From Opeltia flavorubescens (Eukaryota > Ascomycota > Lecanoromycetes > Teloschistales > Teloschistaceae): a stretch of 64,000 bases of DNA. The translations under genes were made by a program, and so were the position numbers. The DNA lies in the NCBI GenBank assembly GCA_000442125.1, contig KE546981.1, positions 620,001-684,000 of the forward strand. Direction: 5' to 3'. Below are positions 37,690-50,700 of this stretch, piece after piece; position 1 is the stretch's first letter; each line of letters starts with the position of its first letter. Under the pieces are notes generated by a model. The model was not told the origin of the DNA. It saw nothing but the letters and a program-made list of their open reading frames with translations, and did not search any database.

Positions 37690-40600
37690 TAAATATATAA
37701 TATTATTAAATAATAATAAATTTTAAATATATAAAATTTCTATTTAATTTAAATAAATATTATATTTATTTAATAATATTATTAAACCGATTTATAAAAT
37801 AAAAAATAAATTATATATTTTTATTATAGATAACTATACCTTTTATATATATTTTAATAAATTTAATATTTATTATATATTAAATTTATAATATTAATAA
37901 TAAATAAAAATAATAAATTTATTTTTAAAAAATATTATTATATAAACTTTTATAGCTTTATATAATCAATTTAAATAAATATAGAATTTTTATAATTATT
38001 AATTCTATAACTCTATATATTAAAAAATAATTTCTATATTATTTAACTAAATAATATTTTAAAAATAATAGTTTAATAATTTTTTTATATTAATAAATTT
38101 TATATAAAACGATAATATCTAATTAAAAATAATATTATTATAAATATTATTTTCTTTCGCTATATAAATAAAATATTATTATTTTATATTATTTTATTAA
38201 TTTTTTTATAATCGATTCTTTTATTATAATCAGTTCTTTTTTTATAATCGATTTTTATACTATAAATAACTATTTTTTATTGCGTTTTTTACTTTATATA
38301 TCCTTTTTATTTGAAATATTTATAATTTAAAATAGTATAAAATAGTTTTTCTTTTTAATATATTAATTTCGTTAATTAAAAGTATTTTTACTATTAAATA
38401 AATCTATATTTAATATATTTTTATAATTTAAATTCTAATTATTATATTATAATATATAGTTTAAAATATTTTTAAAAATATAATTATCGTTATACAAATA
38501 TAAAAAAAATAGCTTTTTATTATTTAATAAATAATTATCTTTTTATAAATTTAAATAAATTAATAAATTAAAATTTTTAATTATATATATTTTATTTTTT
38601 AACTTTATTTAAAATTAATAAATAATAATATTTTAACTGTAATATTATAAAATATTATTAGTATATTCTTTTTATCTTTTAGTATCTAATAGTTATATAA
38701 ACGCGTTTTCTATTATTATTAATAAGAAAATATGGTAATTTAATTAGTAAATAAAATAAAGGAAAAACTAGTAAAAATAAATATAATAAATATAGAATAT
38801 ATAAAGAATTTAATTAAATAAAAATATAATAGAATTATTATATAATATAGTTCTATAATATATAAAAAAAATAGTATTAAAATTAGTTAATTATTTAAAG
38901 TAGTATTTTATAATTAAATTCTAGCTTTTAATAAATATTTTTAAATTATATTTAAAATTTTTACTTCAAAAAAATTTCAATTTAATTATATATATAACTC
39001 TACTTTATTATATTTAAATTATATTTAATTATATATTATTATACTTTTTTAATATAATTTATTATCGATATATAGTATATAATAATTTAGTAATATAATA
39101 CGAGAAAAAAAAATTATATATATAAATAAATATAAACTTTTAAAATTTAATTTCAAATAATATAAAAGTTTAAAAAAACTATTATTTATTAAATAGCCGA
39201 AAAAAAAAGATTTAAATAAAATCGTCGGGTTTAAAAAATAAATTGTTAGATTATAAATATTTTATATAATAATATATTAAAATAATATAATTTATATTTT
39301 TATTAATTATTTTTGAATATTTTATTATAAAAAAAAACAATATAAATTATAAAATTAAAAAAAATTAATTTGAATAGAAAGAATAATATTATTAAGGTAG
39401 TTAAAAAAAATTTATTATTATAATATTCGTTTAATTAATAGTATAATCTAATAATAAAATAAATACAGCTATTAGTTTTAAAAAGTATAAAATATTTAAA
39501 ATAGCGGATAAATATATTAATAATAGTATTGAAATATATAATACTTATAGTTTAATTTAATATATAACGTATTATTTATAAAATAAAGTTTTATAAATTA
39601 AAGTTTACTAGTATTTAAAATTTAAAAAAAAAATAGAATAAATTTATAAAAAAAATTAGAATTGCTATAAATATAAAAAATAAAGAAATTCTTTTACTAT
39701 ATACTAGTAATAATAATAGAGTAATAAAAAAAATGAATAAAAAAATAGAAAAGATTATCAAAAAATATATTATATAAAAAAATATAAAATTTTTAAAAAA
39801 CGATTTATATTATAAAAATAATATTAAATAAAAAAGTTTAAAAATTTAGAATATATTATTCTTAAATATTATTTTAATATTTCTACTATTTCGTTTTTAA
39901 TTTTAAAAATATTAATATTATTAAATAATTTAAAAGCTTTTTAAATTTAAATAAATTTTATAAATATTATAATTTTCTTCTATAAAAAGAAATTAATAGA
40001 GTTGAAAATAAAAATCTAGTATATTATAAATTCAAAGCTTTTAAATATAAGGTTACTAGGAAAGCAGTCTATAAACCTCGAGTTAACGGAGCTGTATAAT
40101 AGAATATAAAAGATATTTATCTAAATAATAATAAAACTAATTACTAAAAAATTAATTGTTTAGATTCTATAGGATTTTTATAAAATATAGACGCTACTTA
40201 TATTAAATATAGCCCTATTTCCTTTAAATCTTATACCCGCTAAGCCTCCGGCTTTATAATTATATTTTTTTTAACTAGATTTAATTTTTAAATCCTATTA
40301 ATAAGTAATAAATTTATATAATATATTTCTACCTTCTATTAGCTAATATATAGTTATATTAGAATCTATAAAAGTTAACTTTATAAATTATAAATGGGGA
40401 ATTTTATATATAATTATAAAATTTTAATACTTTATAATTTAATTAAAAATATAATCATCCTTTTAATTTATTAAACTAATTTAAATAAATTAAATTACTT
40501 ATTTTAATTTTATTTAAATATTTATAAATTATAAATTTTTTTTCTATAAGATCTATTTAATATAATTCTATAAACTTTAAAAAATCAAACTTATAAGTAA

Positions 40601-40961
40601 ATATATTAAAATTTTATCTTTTTATTTATTATAAAATAACTCGAAATAATATAAAACTTTTTTAAAACTTTTTTAAAAAGTAAAATCTATAAATTTTAGC
40701 CTTTAACTATATTAATTCATTTTTAAATATTAAATTTATAAATAAATAGTATTTTTATTTTATAATTTCTATTTTTAAAATTTTTTAAACTTACTTTAAT
40801 AATATTAAACTATTTTTTATTATATAATATCGCTTAAAATTCGATTTCCAGCTTCGGTTTACTCCTGAAAAATATATAATAGTAGATATAAAATAGACTA
40901 GAATTCCTTTTAAAATTACTTTATAGGCCTATATATAACTTTTACTATCGTTGTATTACAG
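37690..40961. other. Extremely AT-rich stretch, nothing recognisable
   Basis: About 3.3 kb of nearly pure A/T with scattered CG dinucleotides. Stops fill all frames. Short homopolymers and TA runs are common. At about 40.03-40.3 kb G+C rises slightly, but I recognise no gene or element. It is probably old repeat DNA mutated to saturation. Confidence 0.5.
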
Positions 40962-41476
40962 TTGCGCTACAGTTGCGCAACGGTTTCAAGTAACGCAACT
41001 GTTGCGCTATAGGTGCGCTATAGTTGCACTAGAGTAGCAGTTGCAGTTGCAGTAAAAAATTTAGGATAATAGTTGCAATAGCAGTTTTTATAATAATTTT
41101 AGTAGCAGTTGCAGTAGGTTTTTTTTTTTTTTTTAACTAAGTAGAAAAAAAACTACTATCTATTTACTAAAAAACTGTATTTTTTTATTATAATCAAATA
41201 GCGTAGTTAGTAATAGTATAATTAAAAAAACTAAAAAATCTATAGGTTCTCAGTTCGAATCCTTAAAAAACTCGAGTTTTAATTTTTTAAACAGCTCTAG
41301 AGGTTTATATTAAGCTTATTAAGGATACTGACTAATAAAAAGCCCTATATAATACTAACACCTAGCTTTATATATACTAATAAAATCGATATATCGACTT
41401 TATTCTATTTTGCAACTACAACTGCAACTGTTTTAGTTACAGTAATAACGCTTGAAACGGTTGCGCAACGGTGGCA
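40962..41476. mobile_element. Short inverted-repeat element (MITE-like), little RIP
   Basis: An island of about 515 bp in which CpA and TpG are common. Its ends are inverted repeats of about 28 bp with a few mismatches, each containing GTTGCGCAAC and GTTTCAAG (left about 40962-40990, right about 41448-41476). Inside each end lies a subterminal cluster of GTTGCAGTTGCAG-type words in inverted orientation (41037-41052 and 41409-41430). GTTGCGCAAC is itself a palindrome. There is no coding capacity. The target duplication is unclear, so the superfamily (hAT, PIF or other) is open. It contains a tRNA-like segment and a 16-T run (41119-41134). Confidence 0.6.
41192..41273 (+). ncRNA. tRNA-like segment with A and B boxes (pseudogene or SINE head)
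   Basis: TAGCGTAGTTAG (41199-41210) fits a tRNA D-arm / A box, and GTTCGAATCC (41253-41262) is a good B box. Their distance (54) is about 9 longer than in a plain tRNA, compatible with a tiny intron or a long variable arm. The acceptor and T stems pair poorly, so it is not a working tRNA. It could be a decayed tRNA gene or the promoter of a SINE-like element. Confidence 0.35.
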
Positions 41477-41899
41477 AAAAATTACTAGATGGCTATATAG
41501 TATATTCTCTAATAAGCTATAAATATAGTAAAAAAGTAAATAATTATTTTTTTGTTTAGTTATTATTTACGAAACCCTTTTTCACTTTTATAATATTTTT
41601 TCTAGCGAATATTTTTTAAGATATTTAAATAATTATATCTTTTTTTAAATATTTATTTCTCGCTAAACTACGAACTTTTTATAGCTTTTTTTTTATTTTA
41701 GACTTTAGATTATAGTCTACTATATAGATATACTTTATAGCTACTATTATAATCTACTTATTAAATTATAATACTAGAATTATAAATTCTCTTTATTTCC
41801 TTAAAATTTTCGTTTAATTCTATAAATTCTAGTTAATTTAATAAATAAATAAACCTAAAACTAATTTTTTCTAATTCTTTATATAACTTTTATTATAGG
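41477..41899. other. AT-rich spacer without features
   Basis: Between the inverted-repeat element and element Y1. G+C rises slightly around 41.58-41.75 kb, but nothing is recognisable. Confidence 0.4.
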
Positions 41900-44800
41900 T
41901 AACTAGTTATAATTATTAAATAAATAGGGTATTTTAATTGTAAAATAAAAGTAAATTTATAAAATAAATTTATAAAGCTATCTAAGTTTAATACCGCTAT
42001 TTATATTATAATTAGATTTTATATTATAAAGTCTAAAGGCTATAATTTAAAGCCTATAATTACCCGAAACTATAAAAGAAAATATAACCTTTTAAATAGT
42101 AGAAGATAAAACTATTAACGGATATTATACGCAGTAATACCTCGTTAGCGAGCTTATTATTTATTCCTCTCGTCCTTTTTATCCTTTTTATCCTCCTTAT
42201 TCTTTTTATCACTATTTTTATTACTATCCTCCTCTTTATTACTATCGCTTATTTTTATAACCCCCCTATTACTCTTTATATTACTATACGAAGCTTTATA
42301 TCGATAAATTAAATCTAGTAAATCGCCGATTTATCTCTATATAAAATTATTATCTAGCTTTAGATATTCCTTTATATATTTTTTTTATTTTTTTAACTTT
42401 CTACTACTCGCGAATTAAGTCTTTAATAGTAATTATAAAGTTATTAGAGTTAGTTATATAATTAAATAAATTAAAAATATTAATATAACTAAATTAATAT
42501 ATAATTTATCGCGTAAGATTTTTCTACTAATTTAATATAAATTTAATTTTAAATATAAAATTTAAAAAGATATTTAAGCGATAGTTAGTTATTAAAAATA
42601 GAATTATATATTATAAATAAAATATATATTTAAAAATATATAATTCGTTTTAAAATTTAAATATACTATTTTAATAATATTAATAGTAGGTTTAATAAAA
42701 CTAAATATAAAAATATATAATAAAGGGGTATATATATTAATAAAAAGTTATTAAAACGTAGATATTTCTATAATATAGCTAAAAATTTTTATTTTATTAT
42801 TTATAATAAACTAATTAACTTTAAACTTTATATTTTTAGTATTTAAATTATAAAAAGAAGAGTAAAGGATATTTACTTCTATATTAGCTATATAAAACTG
42901 TTTTTAATTAATAGTATTATCGTTAATTTTATTTTCTAATTTTTTTTATTTTTAAGTATTTTTATATATTAAAAGTCCTTATATATTTTAAATAATTTTA
43001 TATATATTATTAAAATAATATTATAAAAATATATTAATTTTATAATTATTTAAAAGTTCTTTTATTTTTATAATTGAATTTAAATATAAATTATTCTTTA
43101 TATTTTTAAAGTTAAAAACGTATTTAAACTTTATATTATTATAATACTACTTTAAAGGTTATAATATATAAATTTTATTATTTTTAAAGCTCTCTAAAGA
43201 ACTTTAAACTATAATAAAAGTTAATTAGATAATATTAACTTAAAGTATCTATAGTTAACTATAGTTAGAGAATATAAAATATATATTAATTTTTAAATAT
43301 TAGTATTCTTTTTATTAAATTTAATTTTATATATAACTTTAAGTTTAAATAATAGCATATTAATTTTATTATTTAACGCTTAATAATATTTTATAGTTTT
43401 TAATATTAGATTTTTTTTATTATTTATTAAGCGACTACGTTTAATAGATTTAGAAGAAAATATAAATTTAACTACTTTATAAAAAAAACGACGATACTTT
43501 TATAAAATATTTTAACTTTTAAAATATAAATTTAGATTATTAAATAATTATTTATAAAATAAAAAATCTAGATTCTCTTATTATATATATATAGTTAAAC
43601 CTTAAATAGTATTATTTTATATTATTATTTAATTTAGTCTTTTTAGATTTTATAATCGCTTTTAAGATTTTTTAATAATCACTAGCTATAATTAAAATTA
43701 TAACTATTTAATTTAAATAGATTTAGAACGCCGGGTTTAGAATATTATAATTTAATATAAATAAAAACGAATAAAAATAAATAAATATTAATTAAAATTC
43801 TTTATAATACGTAGTATAAAAAAAAAATATATAAATATTATAAAGTAAGACGAATACTATATATAGCGATTTCGAAGATTTAAATAGAATTTAAAAAACT
43901 TTATTATTAATATAGGGTAGAAAATTATATAATTATATAAGGTAGATAAATTATAAAAGATATATAATAACGCTTTTTAATATTTATAATAGTAAGCTTA
44001 ATATATAAAATATTAATTATAATAATAAATATTCGCTTTAATAGTATAATAATTTATAGATTTTATTAATAATAAAAGCTAATTCTATACCTTTAAAAAA
44101 TTTATAGGTATATATATCGCTAGCTTTTAATAATAAATATATTAGCTTTTATAATCTAGTAATTAAAAAATCTAATATTAAATTTAAAAAACCTATATTC
44201 AAATTATAGTAGAAATATTTATATTAACTAACAAAGATTTAAAAACTTTACTAACTAGTAAAAAACTTTTTTTTTTTTTTTAAAATAATTATTTCTAGTA
44301 ATTAATATAATATATAGCTTTTTTTTTATCTATTTTATTTACGATTTCTATTCGAATTTAAAAGCGTAAATTAATATTAAAAAATCTTTTAAAAGAGTAT
44401 TTAAAAAATAGTTAAAAGCTTTTATACTACTAGTTAAATTATTTTTATATATTTTATTTAGTTTTAAAAGTATATTTTAATATTTTAAAATATTTTAAAA
44501 AAATATTTAAAGAGATATTAAAAGATTAAACTAAATCTATTATTTAAAACTTATATCTATACTTTATTATAATCTATAAGTAGGCCGGTAAGAAACTAGC
44601 GCTTATTATTAGTAATCGAGGGATTTAATAAAAATCCGCCGCTAGACTATTTAAATAATTTCTAAAAAAAATATATTTTTTAATACCTTTAATACTTTTT
44701 ATTTATAATTAATAATTTAAATTAAATTATTTATTAATTATTTAATTTAATCTTTTAAAATTTATTTAAACTTTTTTTTTCTTAAAGGCTTTAAAATAAT

Positions 44801-47800
44801 ATTTAATTATTTAAAAAATTTTCGCTTATAAATAGATTAATATAAATAGTAGTTATTTAATTCGAATAGCTTTTTAAATAAAATATTTTTAAAGTTTAAA
44901 GTTTAATAATTAATAGTTAAATATAAGCGATTAATATATCTAGTATATTTAAAACCTTTTTAATATATTTTTTAGATTTAATATATTCTAACGTTTTAAA
45001 GCTAACTTTTATAATAATTTAATAATTTATTTAAACTAGAAATCTTTATTTTAATAAAATTAGAAAATTTTAAATTATAGAATAATACAATTATTAAAAA
45101 TATTAACGTAAATACTATTTTTATTATTTTATAAAGTTTTCTAACTAATATTTTATATTAAAGTATTATTTTTATTATTAATAATATTTTTAAAATAATT
45201 AAAAATATATTAATTAATAATCTATTATTTATAATATTTAATAAGAAATAGAATAAATTTAAATAGATTAGAAACTCTTTTAAAGGCGATAATTATAAAA
45301 CTAGTATTAATTATAACTTTAAAATACTATTTTTTAAAATAGTAAATATTTATAAAAATAATAAGCTATTATAATAAAAAGAATTTTTGCTTAAAAATAA
45401 ATTAGCCGAAATTAATAATAATTTAAATAATAATCTACTAGAATATTCTATATTTATAATTTAAGAAGTATTAAAGTTCGAAATACCTCTACTAATAAAA
45501 AAGAATTTAACTACTATAATAAAAAATAATTCTAAACCGCTCTTTTATAAATAAAGTAAGCGATTTATTTCGTATTTCTTTATAATAATAGGTATATAAT
45601 ATAAAGTTAATAATATAATATACTATTAATATTAAAGTTTATTTAAAATATTTTCTTTATTTAATAATTTAAAGCTTTTATATTTTTTTTTATAATTAAT
45701 TTTAATATTTAAAAAATATATTAAAGAATAGCTATTTTTATAACTTTTATAACGACGGTTTTTTAATTTTAAATTAGAAAAATTTACTACTATAATTCCG
45801 GCGGAAAGAACTTAAAAAAACGATTAATAATATAATATAAAAAGTTATATTTTTAAAATTCTAACTACTTTTATATATTTTCTAAATTTAAAAGAATTAT
45901 TTAAAATTATAATTCTACTAAGTTTATTTTAATAAAAAATATATATTAGTATAAAATATATTATAAATAAATTTTTAGAATTTTATTATTTTATAATATA
46001 GCTAATATTTAATTTATTTAATTCTAGCGGATATATTTAATATTTAAATAATAAAGCTCTATTTATTTTTAATATTATATTTTATTCCTATAAAAAGGAA
46101 TCCTATTATTATTTTACTATATTTTAATATTATTTAAAAAGAGTTTATATAATTAAAAAAGATTTTATTTCTTTTAGATTATTTAAAGACTCTAGAGAGA
46201 TTAAACTTTAAATATAAAAGCTATATATAGACTTTTAATTTTAACGGGAATTAGCGGTATATACGATTTATTAGAAGATAATAGAAAGGGAATTACTACT
46301 CGCTATAAAATAATTATATAATAATTTTCTATAATAAATTATAAAGTATATAATAAATATCTATTTTGACTATTACTATAAAGGTTTAAAACCTATTTTA
46401 GAAGGTTTTATTATACTATTATTTAAATATATAGCGAGATTTTTTATTAGAAATATAGTAATATTAGGGTTTAAAGAAATTATTTTTTTATAATTATTAC
46501 TTATACTTTATAAAGATTTTAAGCTGGTATATTATAAATAAAACTTTTTTAATAAATTTACGGCTATAGAATATATCCTATTAATACTATTAATTATATT
46601 TATTAATATATTTAGCATATATAAAAATATATATCGGTCGTTAATAGGAATTTATACTATTATTATAATAATAAATTAATAAAAGCGAAAAAAAAATAAA
46701 TTTTTTATTTATAGTTTAAATATATCTTTTTAAAATTAATTATTTCTAGAATTAATATTTTTTTTTTATTTTTTAACTCTATATAAATAATTTTTTTAAT
46801 ATTATTTAAATTCTATTATTAAAAATATTACGCTTAAATAAAGGTATTATAATAAAGATTAATAGTAAAAATATTCTAGTTTTAATATATTCTATAGTTT
46901 TTATAAATAAAGGCTTTTTTTTAAAACTATTTTTAGCGAAATATTAATTATATATATAAGCGATATATTATAATAATTATCTAATTTTAGATTAATAGGT
47001 TTAAAAGTAGATTAAAGTTATTTAAAATATTTTATTTCTAAAAATTAAAGATTTAATTTTATATTTAATATTTATTTAAATATTTATATATATTATCGTA
47101 ATCTTTATAAAAGGATAAAAGGCGATATTTTAGCTAAAATTAATAAATAAAAGGCCGGCTTATATTTTAAAGGGTTTAATATAGTTTTTTCTATTTTATT
47201 AAATAGCGATATATAACTAATAATATATAGGTATAAAACCTATCTTAATACTATTTATATAGATAGCTTCTTTTTTAGATTTAATTCGTTCTAGACCTAT
47301 TAATACTACCTACTCTAAATATATAGAAATTTTATATAAAACGCAGCGTATTTTATTTAATATTATTTTTATTAATAAAATTAAAATATTTTATATTATA
47401 AAATTAAAACGTTTTTTTTTTCCTTCTAACTAAATAAAGCTCTAATCTATTATTTATTATTTATAATTTTTTTATATATCAAAGCTAGTACGATTATCTA
47501 TTATTACTCTACTTCTATTAAAGTTATAGCTCGAACTAAAGTTTATTTAGTTTATTTATTTAAATATAGTTTAAATAATAATAATTTAAAATCTAAATAA
47601 TATTAGTCTTATAAATTATATAGTTTTATATTATACCGCTATTATAAAAAGTAATATAGTTATTCTAGCTTTTAATATATCTACCGGCGACTAACTTTAA
47701 ATAGATAAGCTTCTTAAATAGAATCGGAAAGCTTTTTAATAACTTTTTAAATATATAATAATTATAATAATCTCTAGATTTAAACGAGGAAATAAGAGTT

Positions 47801-48505
47801 CTAACTTTTATAAACTACTAGCTCTAGTTATTTTATTGCGATAAAACTTTTAAGACTTTATTAATAAATTAAATTAATTAGATTTTAATAGTAGTAATAG
47901 CGATATAAAAGGTAGCTAATCTTTTTTTTAAATCGATTAACTAGAAGAAACTTAAAATTTTAATAGTATTATTATAAAAAAATTTTTAAAGTTTTAAAAG
48001 GTCTTTAATCGGTTTAATATTTATATTATTTAATATTATATAGATATTACTATTAAATATACGATTTTAAATAATATTATAACGTTTATTAAAAAAAATA
48101 AGTACCGGTAAAAACTCCTTTTTTAATTTTAAACTAGGTCTTAACTAATCGATTTCTTTTTTTATATACTATTATAATACTATCGAGCGCGTTTATTAAT
48201 TTAATATTAATAAATATAAACTAGTTATAATAAAAATTAATGAATATAATATTATTAAACTTTTTTTACTAAAAAAATCGCTCTAATAATATTTCTAGTT
48301 TCTACTCGCTAGTTTATATTTAAAAAACAAACTAGAGCTAATATAAAGAATCTAATAAATCTATTATTAATATTTATCTTTATTTTAAAAACTTTTTTCT
48401 TTCTTAAAATAATAGACGGATAATATAGAGGAAACTAAAGTTCTTATAGTTACCGATAATTAGTATCTAGATTTACTAATAATCGGGTATCTAATAATTT
48501 TGTAT
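41900..48505 (-). mobile_element. Large element Y1, reverse strand, unclassified, interrupted by E4
   Basis: The left 700 bp is repeated in the same orientation at the right edge of the window (63292-64000), which sets the left border near 41900. On the reverse strand a long single-frame trace is seen at both ends that I read: about 48.42-47.9 kb, and a C-terminus at about 42.45-42.15 kb rich in D, E, K, N and S. Its stops are TAA/TAG, as RIP makes from CAA, CAG or TGG. The middle was not verified. A single very long protein with a charged tail would fit large fungal DNA transposons (for example KDZ or Plavaka types), but no diagnostic motif was recognised. E4 interrupts it at 48505, and its upstream part resumes at 56193-56459 or beyond. 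Confidence 0.45.
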
Positions 48506-48762
48506 TGTGAAAAGGATGTAATGGTAGGGAAACTGTATGGAAGTATAGGTAATGGTCTGGTATTCTACTATCGTATATACGGAGCTATACGTAGAGAATA
48601 TATATATATTAATATNTAGAGAGCTATAAATATTANNGGGAATTNCCCTAACTATATAGGCCCCCTTTCCTACTAGTATAATATAGCGATATAACGTCTN
48701 GGCCGAANCTATANNACGGNTNTNCGATATTATAATAAGCTAGACTATTATTAACTATAATA
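48506..48762 (-). repeat. 3' LTR of E4 (257 bp), with clustered ambiguous bases
   Basis: Matches 55931-56187. It is less mutated at its left end (AAAGGATGTAATGGTAGGG kept). About eleven N bases fall within 48616-48724, mostly where the two LTRs or other copies would differ, which points to collapsed reads in the assembly. Confidence 0.85.
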
Positions 48763-48835
48763 ATATCTTCTCTCCTATAGTAGTATCCTTACTGTTCTAT
48801 AATTAGGCGATATATATACGATAGATAGCTAAGCC

Positions 48836-48924
48836 CTTTATATAAAGCGCGCGTACCTAGGCGCGTATTAGTTAAATTAATAATTTAAAGATACGCGATA
48901 TTAATACGCGTTTATATATAAGGC
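48836..48924. repeat. Imperfect CpG-rich inverted repeat inside E4
   Basis: The left arm contains TATATAAAGCGCGCGTA and GGCGCGTAT; the right arm read backwards contains TATATAAACGCGTA and ATCGCGTAT. It could form a long imperfect hairpin about 75 bp inside the 3' LTR. Similar ACGCGTATTAATAT words occur at 4420-4440. Confidence 0.45.
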
Positions 48925-50700
48925 GTCTTATTATTATATACAAAGTATATAAATAGCTTTACTTTATATACTAAAGATTATTCGGTATTAATATTAGTAT
49001 TAGCTATTACGCTATAGCGTATTATTAATACCTTTTAGTACTCACTAAATACTCGCGCTAAAACGTATCTATAGAAATTAATATCGCTTAGTAGCTCTAT
49101 TCGATAGTTATACTACGCTATAATAATTATAAATAATTAGAGCTGTTAAATTTTAAATAGTTTAATTTATATTATTAGCGTTATAGACCTCGCGTTAAAT
49201 AGCGTGATTCTATCTTTTACTTATAGGTATATAATAAACGTTTCTCCTTTAATATAGACCTATTCTTTAATTTAGGTTTTTATTATTTTTATTATATTTT
49301 ACCTTTACTTACTGGTTCTACTTTTTTATAAATCTTTTCCAACTTTTATATTTTTTATTATAGGTCCTAAGGCTCTTAAAACTCCTATAGTTAAAAAGAC
49401 TTTCTAGAACGTATAGGCGCCTAATATTTTAATATTACTAAGTACTCTAGTTTTATAAAAGGATTGCTGCCGTTAGTATATTAAGGCTAGTATTATAATA
49501 TATATCGCTTATCTAGTACTACTATTTAATAACTCCTAATAAGAAATAATCGAAAAATAATTTTACTACCTACTATACTTTTACCTATCGCACGAAACCT
49601 AGCGTCGGCTTTAAATATTATACGTATTACTCTAGGCTTCGAAAAAAATATAAGCTAGTATATTAAGTTTATATATTACGGTAGCTTTTTTAACCTGTAT
49701 AGATCCTTTAAAAATTTATCTTAATAGCTAATAAGATAATTTCCGCTACTATTACTACTAATATTACTAATAAAAATAAGAAGCGACGTATTATACGCCG
49801 CTCGCGCGTTATTATCCTCTTTAACTATAAATAAATCGAGGCTTAGAAAAAAGCTAAAACGCGGCGAAAAAAGATTATTAATACCCTCGATATTATTAAA
49901 GCTATTTATACTCTAAAAAAATTAATTAATATAAGTATTAATATAATATACTTTACTATATATTTACCCCTTTTATACTATTTCGCGCGCTAATTTTACG
50001 CTAGAACCGCTTAGATCCTTTAATTATTAAAAAGGAGTAGTTAAGTTTAACTAGAAAAGATAATCTTTCTTCTATTAATAAGAGCGAGGTAGAAAAAAAT
50101 AGTACTATTATATAGTTTTATATTTATCTAACGCTTTATATTTATTTTTAATATTTATTTTTATATATTTATTTTTATATTTTATTTTTAGGCCTATATT
50201 ACTTTCGAGTAGTTATAGCTTTAAAGTCTATATTCTAATAAAGCCTCCCTTTAACTTTAATCTTTTTTAGTAATATACCTTATAATATATATTTTTTAAT
50301 ATATATTCTACTAGTAAGCTTCGGTAATTATATAAAGTTTCGTTTTTATTACTACTTTATATTTCTAATATTACTTATTATTTTACTTATTACTTTACTT
50401 ATATATTTATATATAGTTTAACTATAGTTTATTCTCTTTTTTCGCCTTCTTTTTAAAGAGCCCTTTTTACTATTATTTAGTAGCTTTTTAGAATATATAT
50501 AATAGAAGTCCTCTATATACTCGCTAGCTCCCGATATTTTTTTAGCATTAAGCTAGCTATTATTTTTAGAGCTATAGCTAAACTATTTTATTAGATATTA
50601 TAATTTCCTATAATACTATTTTAAATTAAATATTTCTTTTATTTTATATTACTCTTCACTATTAATAAGTAGGGGTAGTAGATTTTTTTTACCTCTCCCT
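48925..50700. other. Long 3' part of E4 with opposite-strand coding-like traces
   Basis: This lies downstream of integrase in E4, where gypsy elements usually have little sequence. The plus strand, opposite to pol, shows longer stop-poor stretches (about 49.35-49.75 and 49.75-50.1 kb), including an arginine/lysine-rich segment near 49.78-49.9. It may be an extra antisense gene of this family or an older insertion. No domain was identified. Confidence 0.35.

Noticed and set aside
41192-41273. A functional tRNA gene
   Set aside because: A and B boxes are present but the acceptor and T stems pair poorly and the anticodon cannot be placed.
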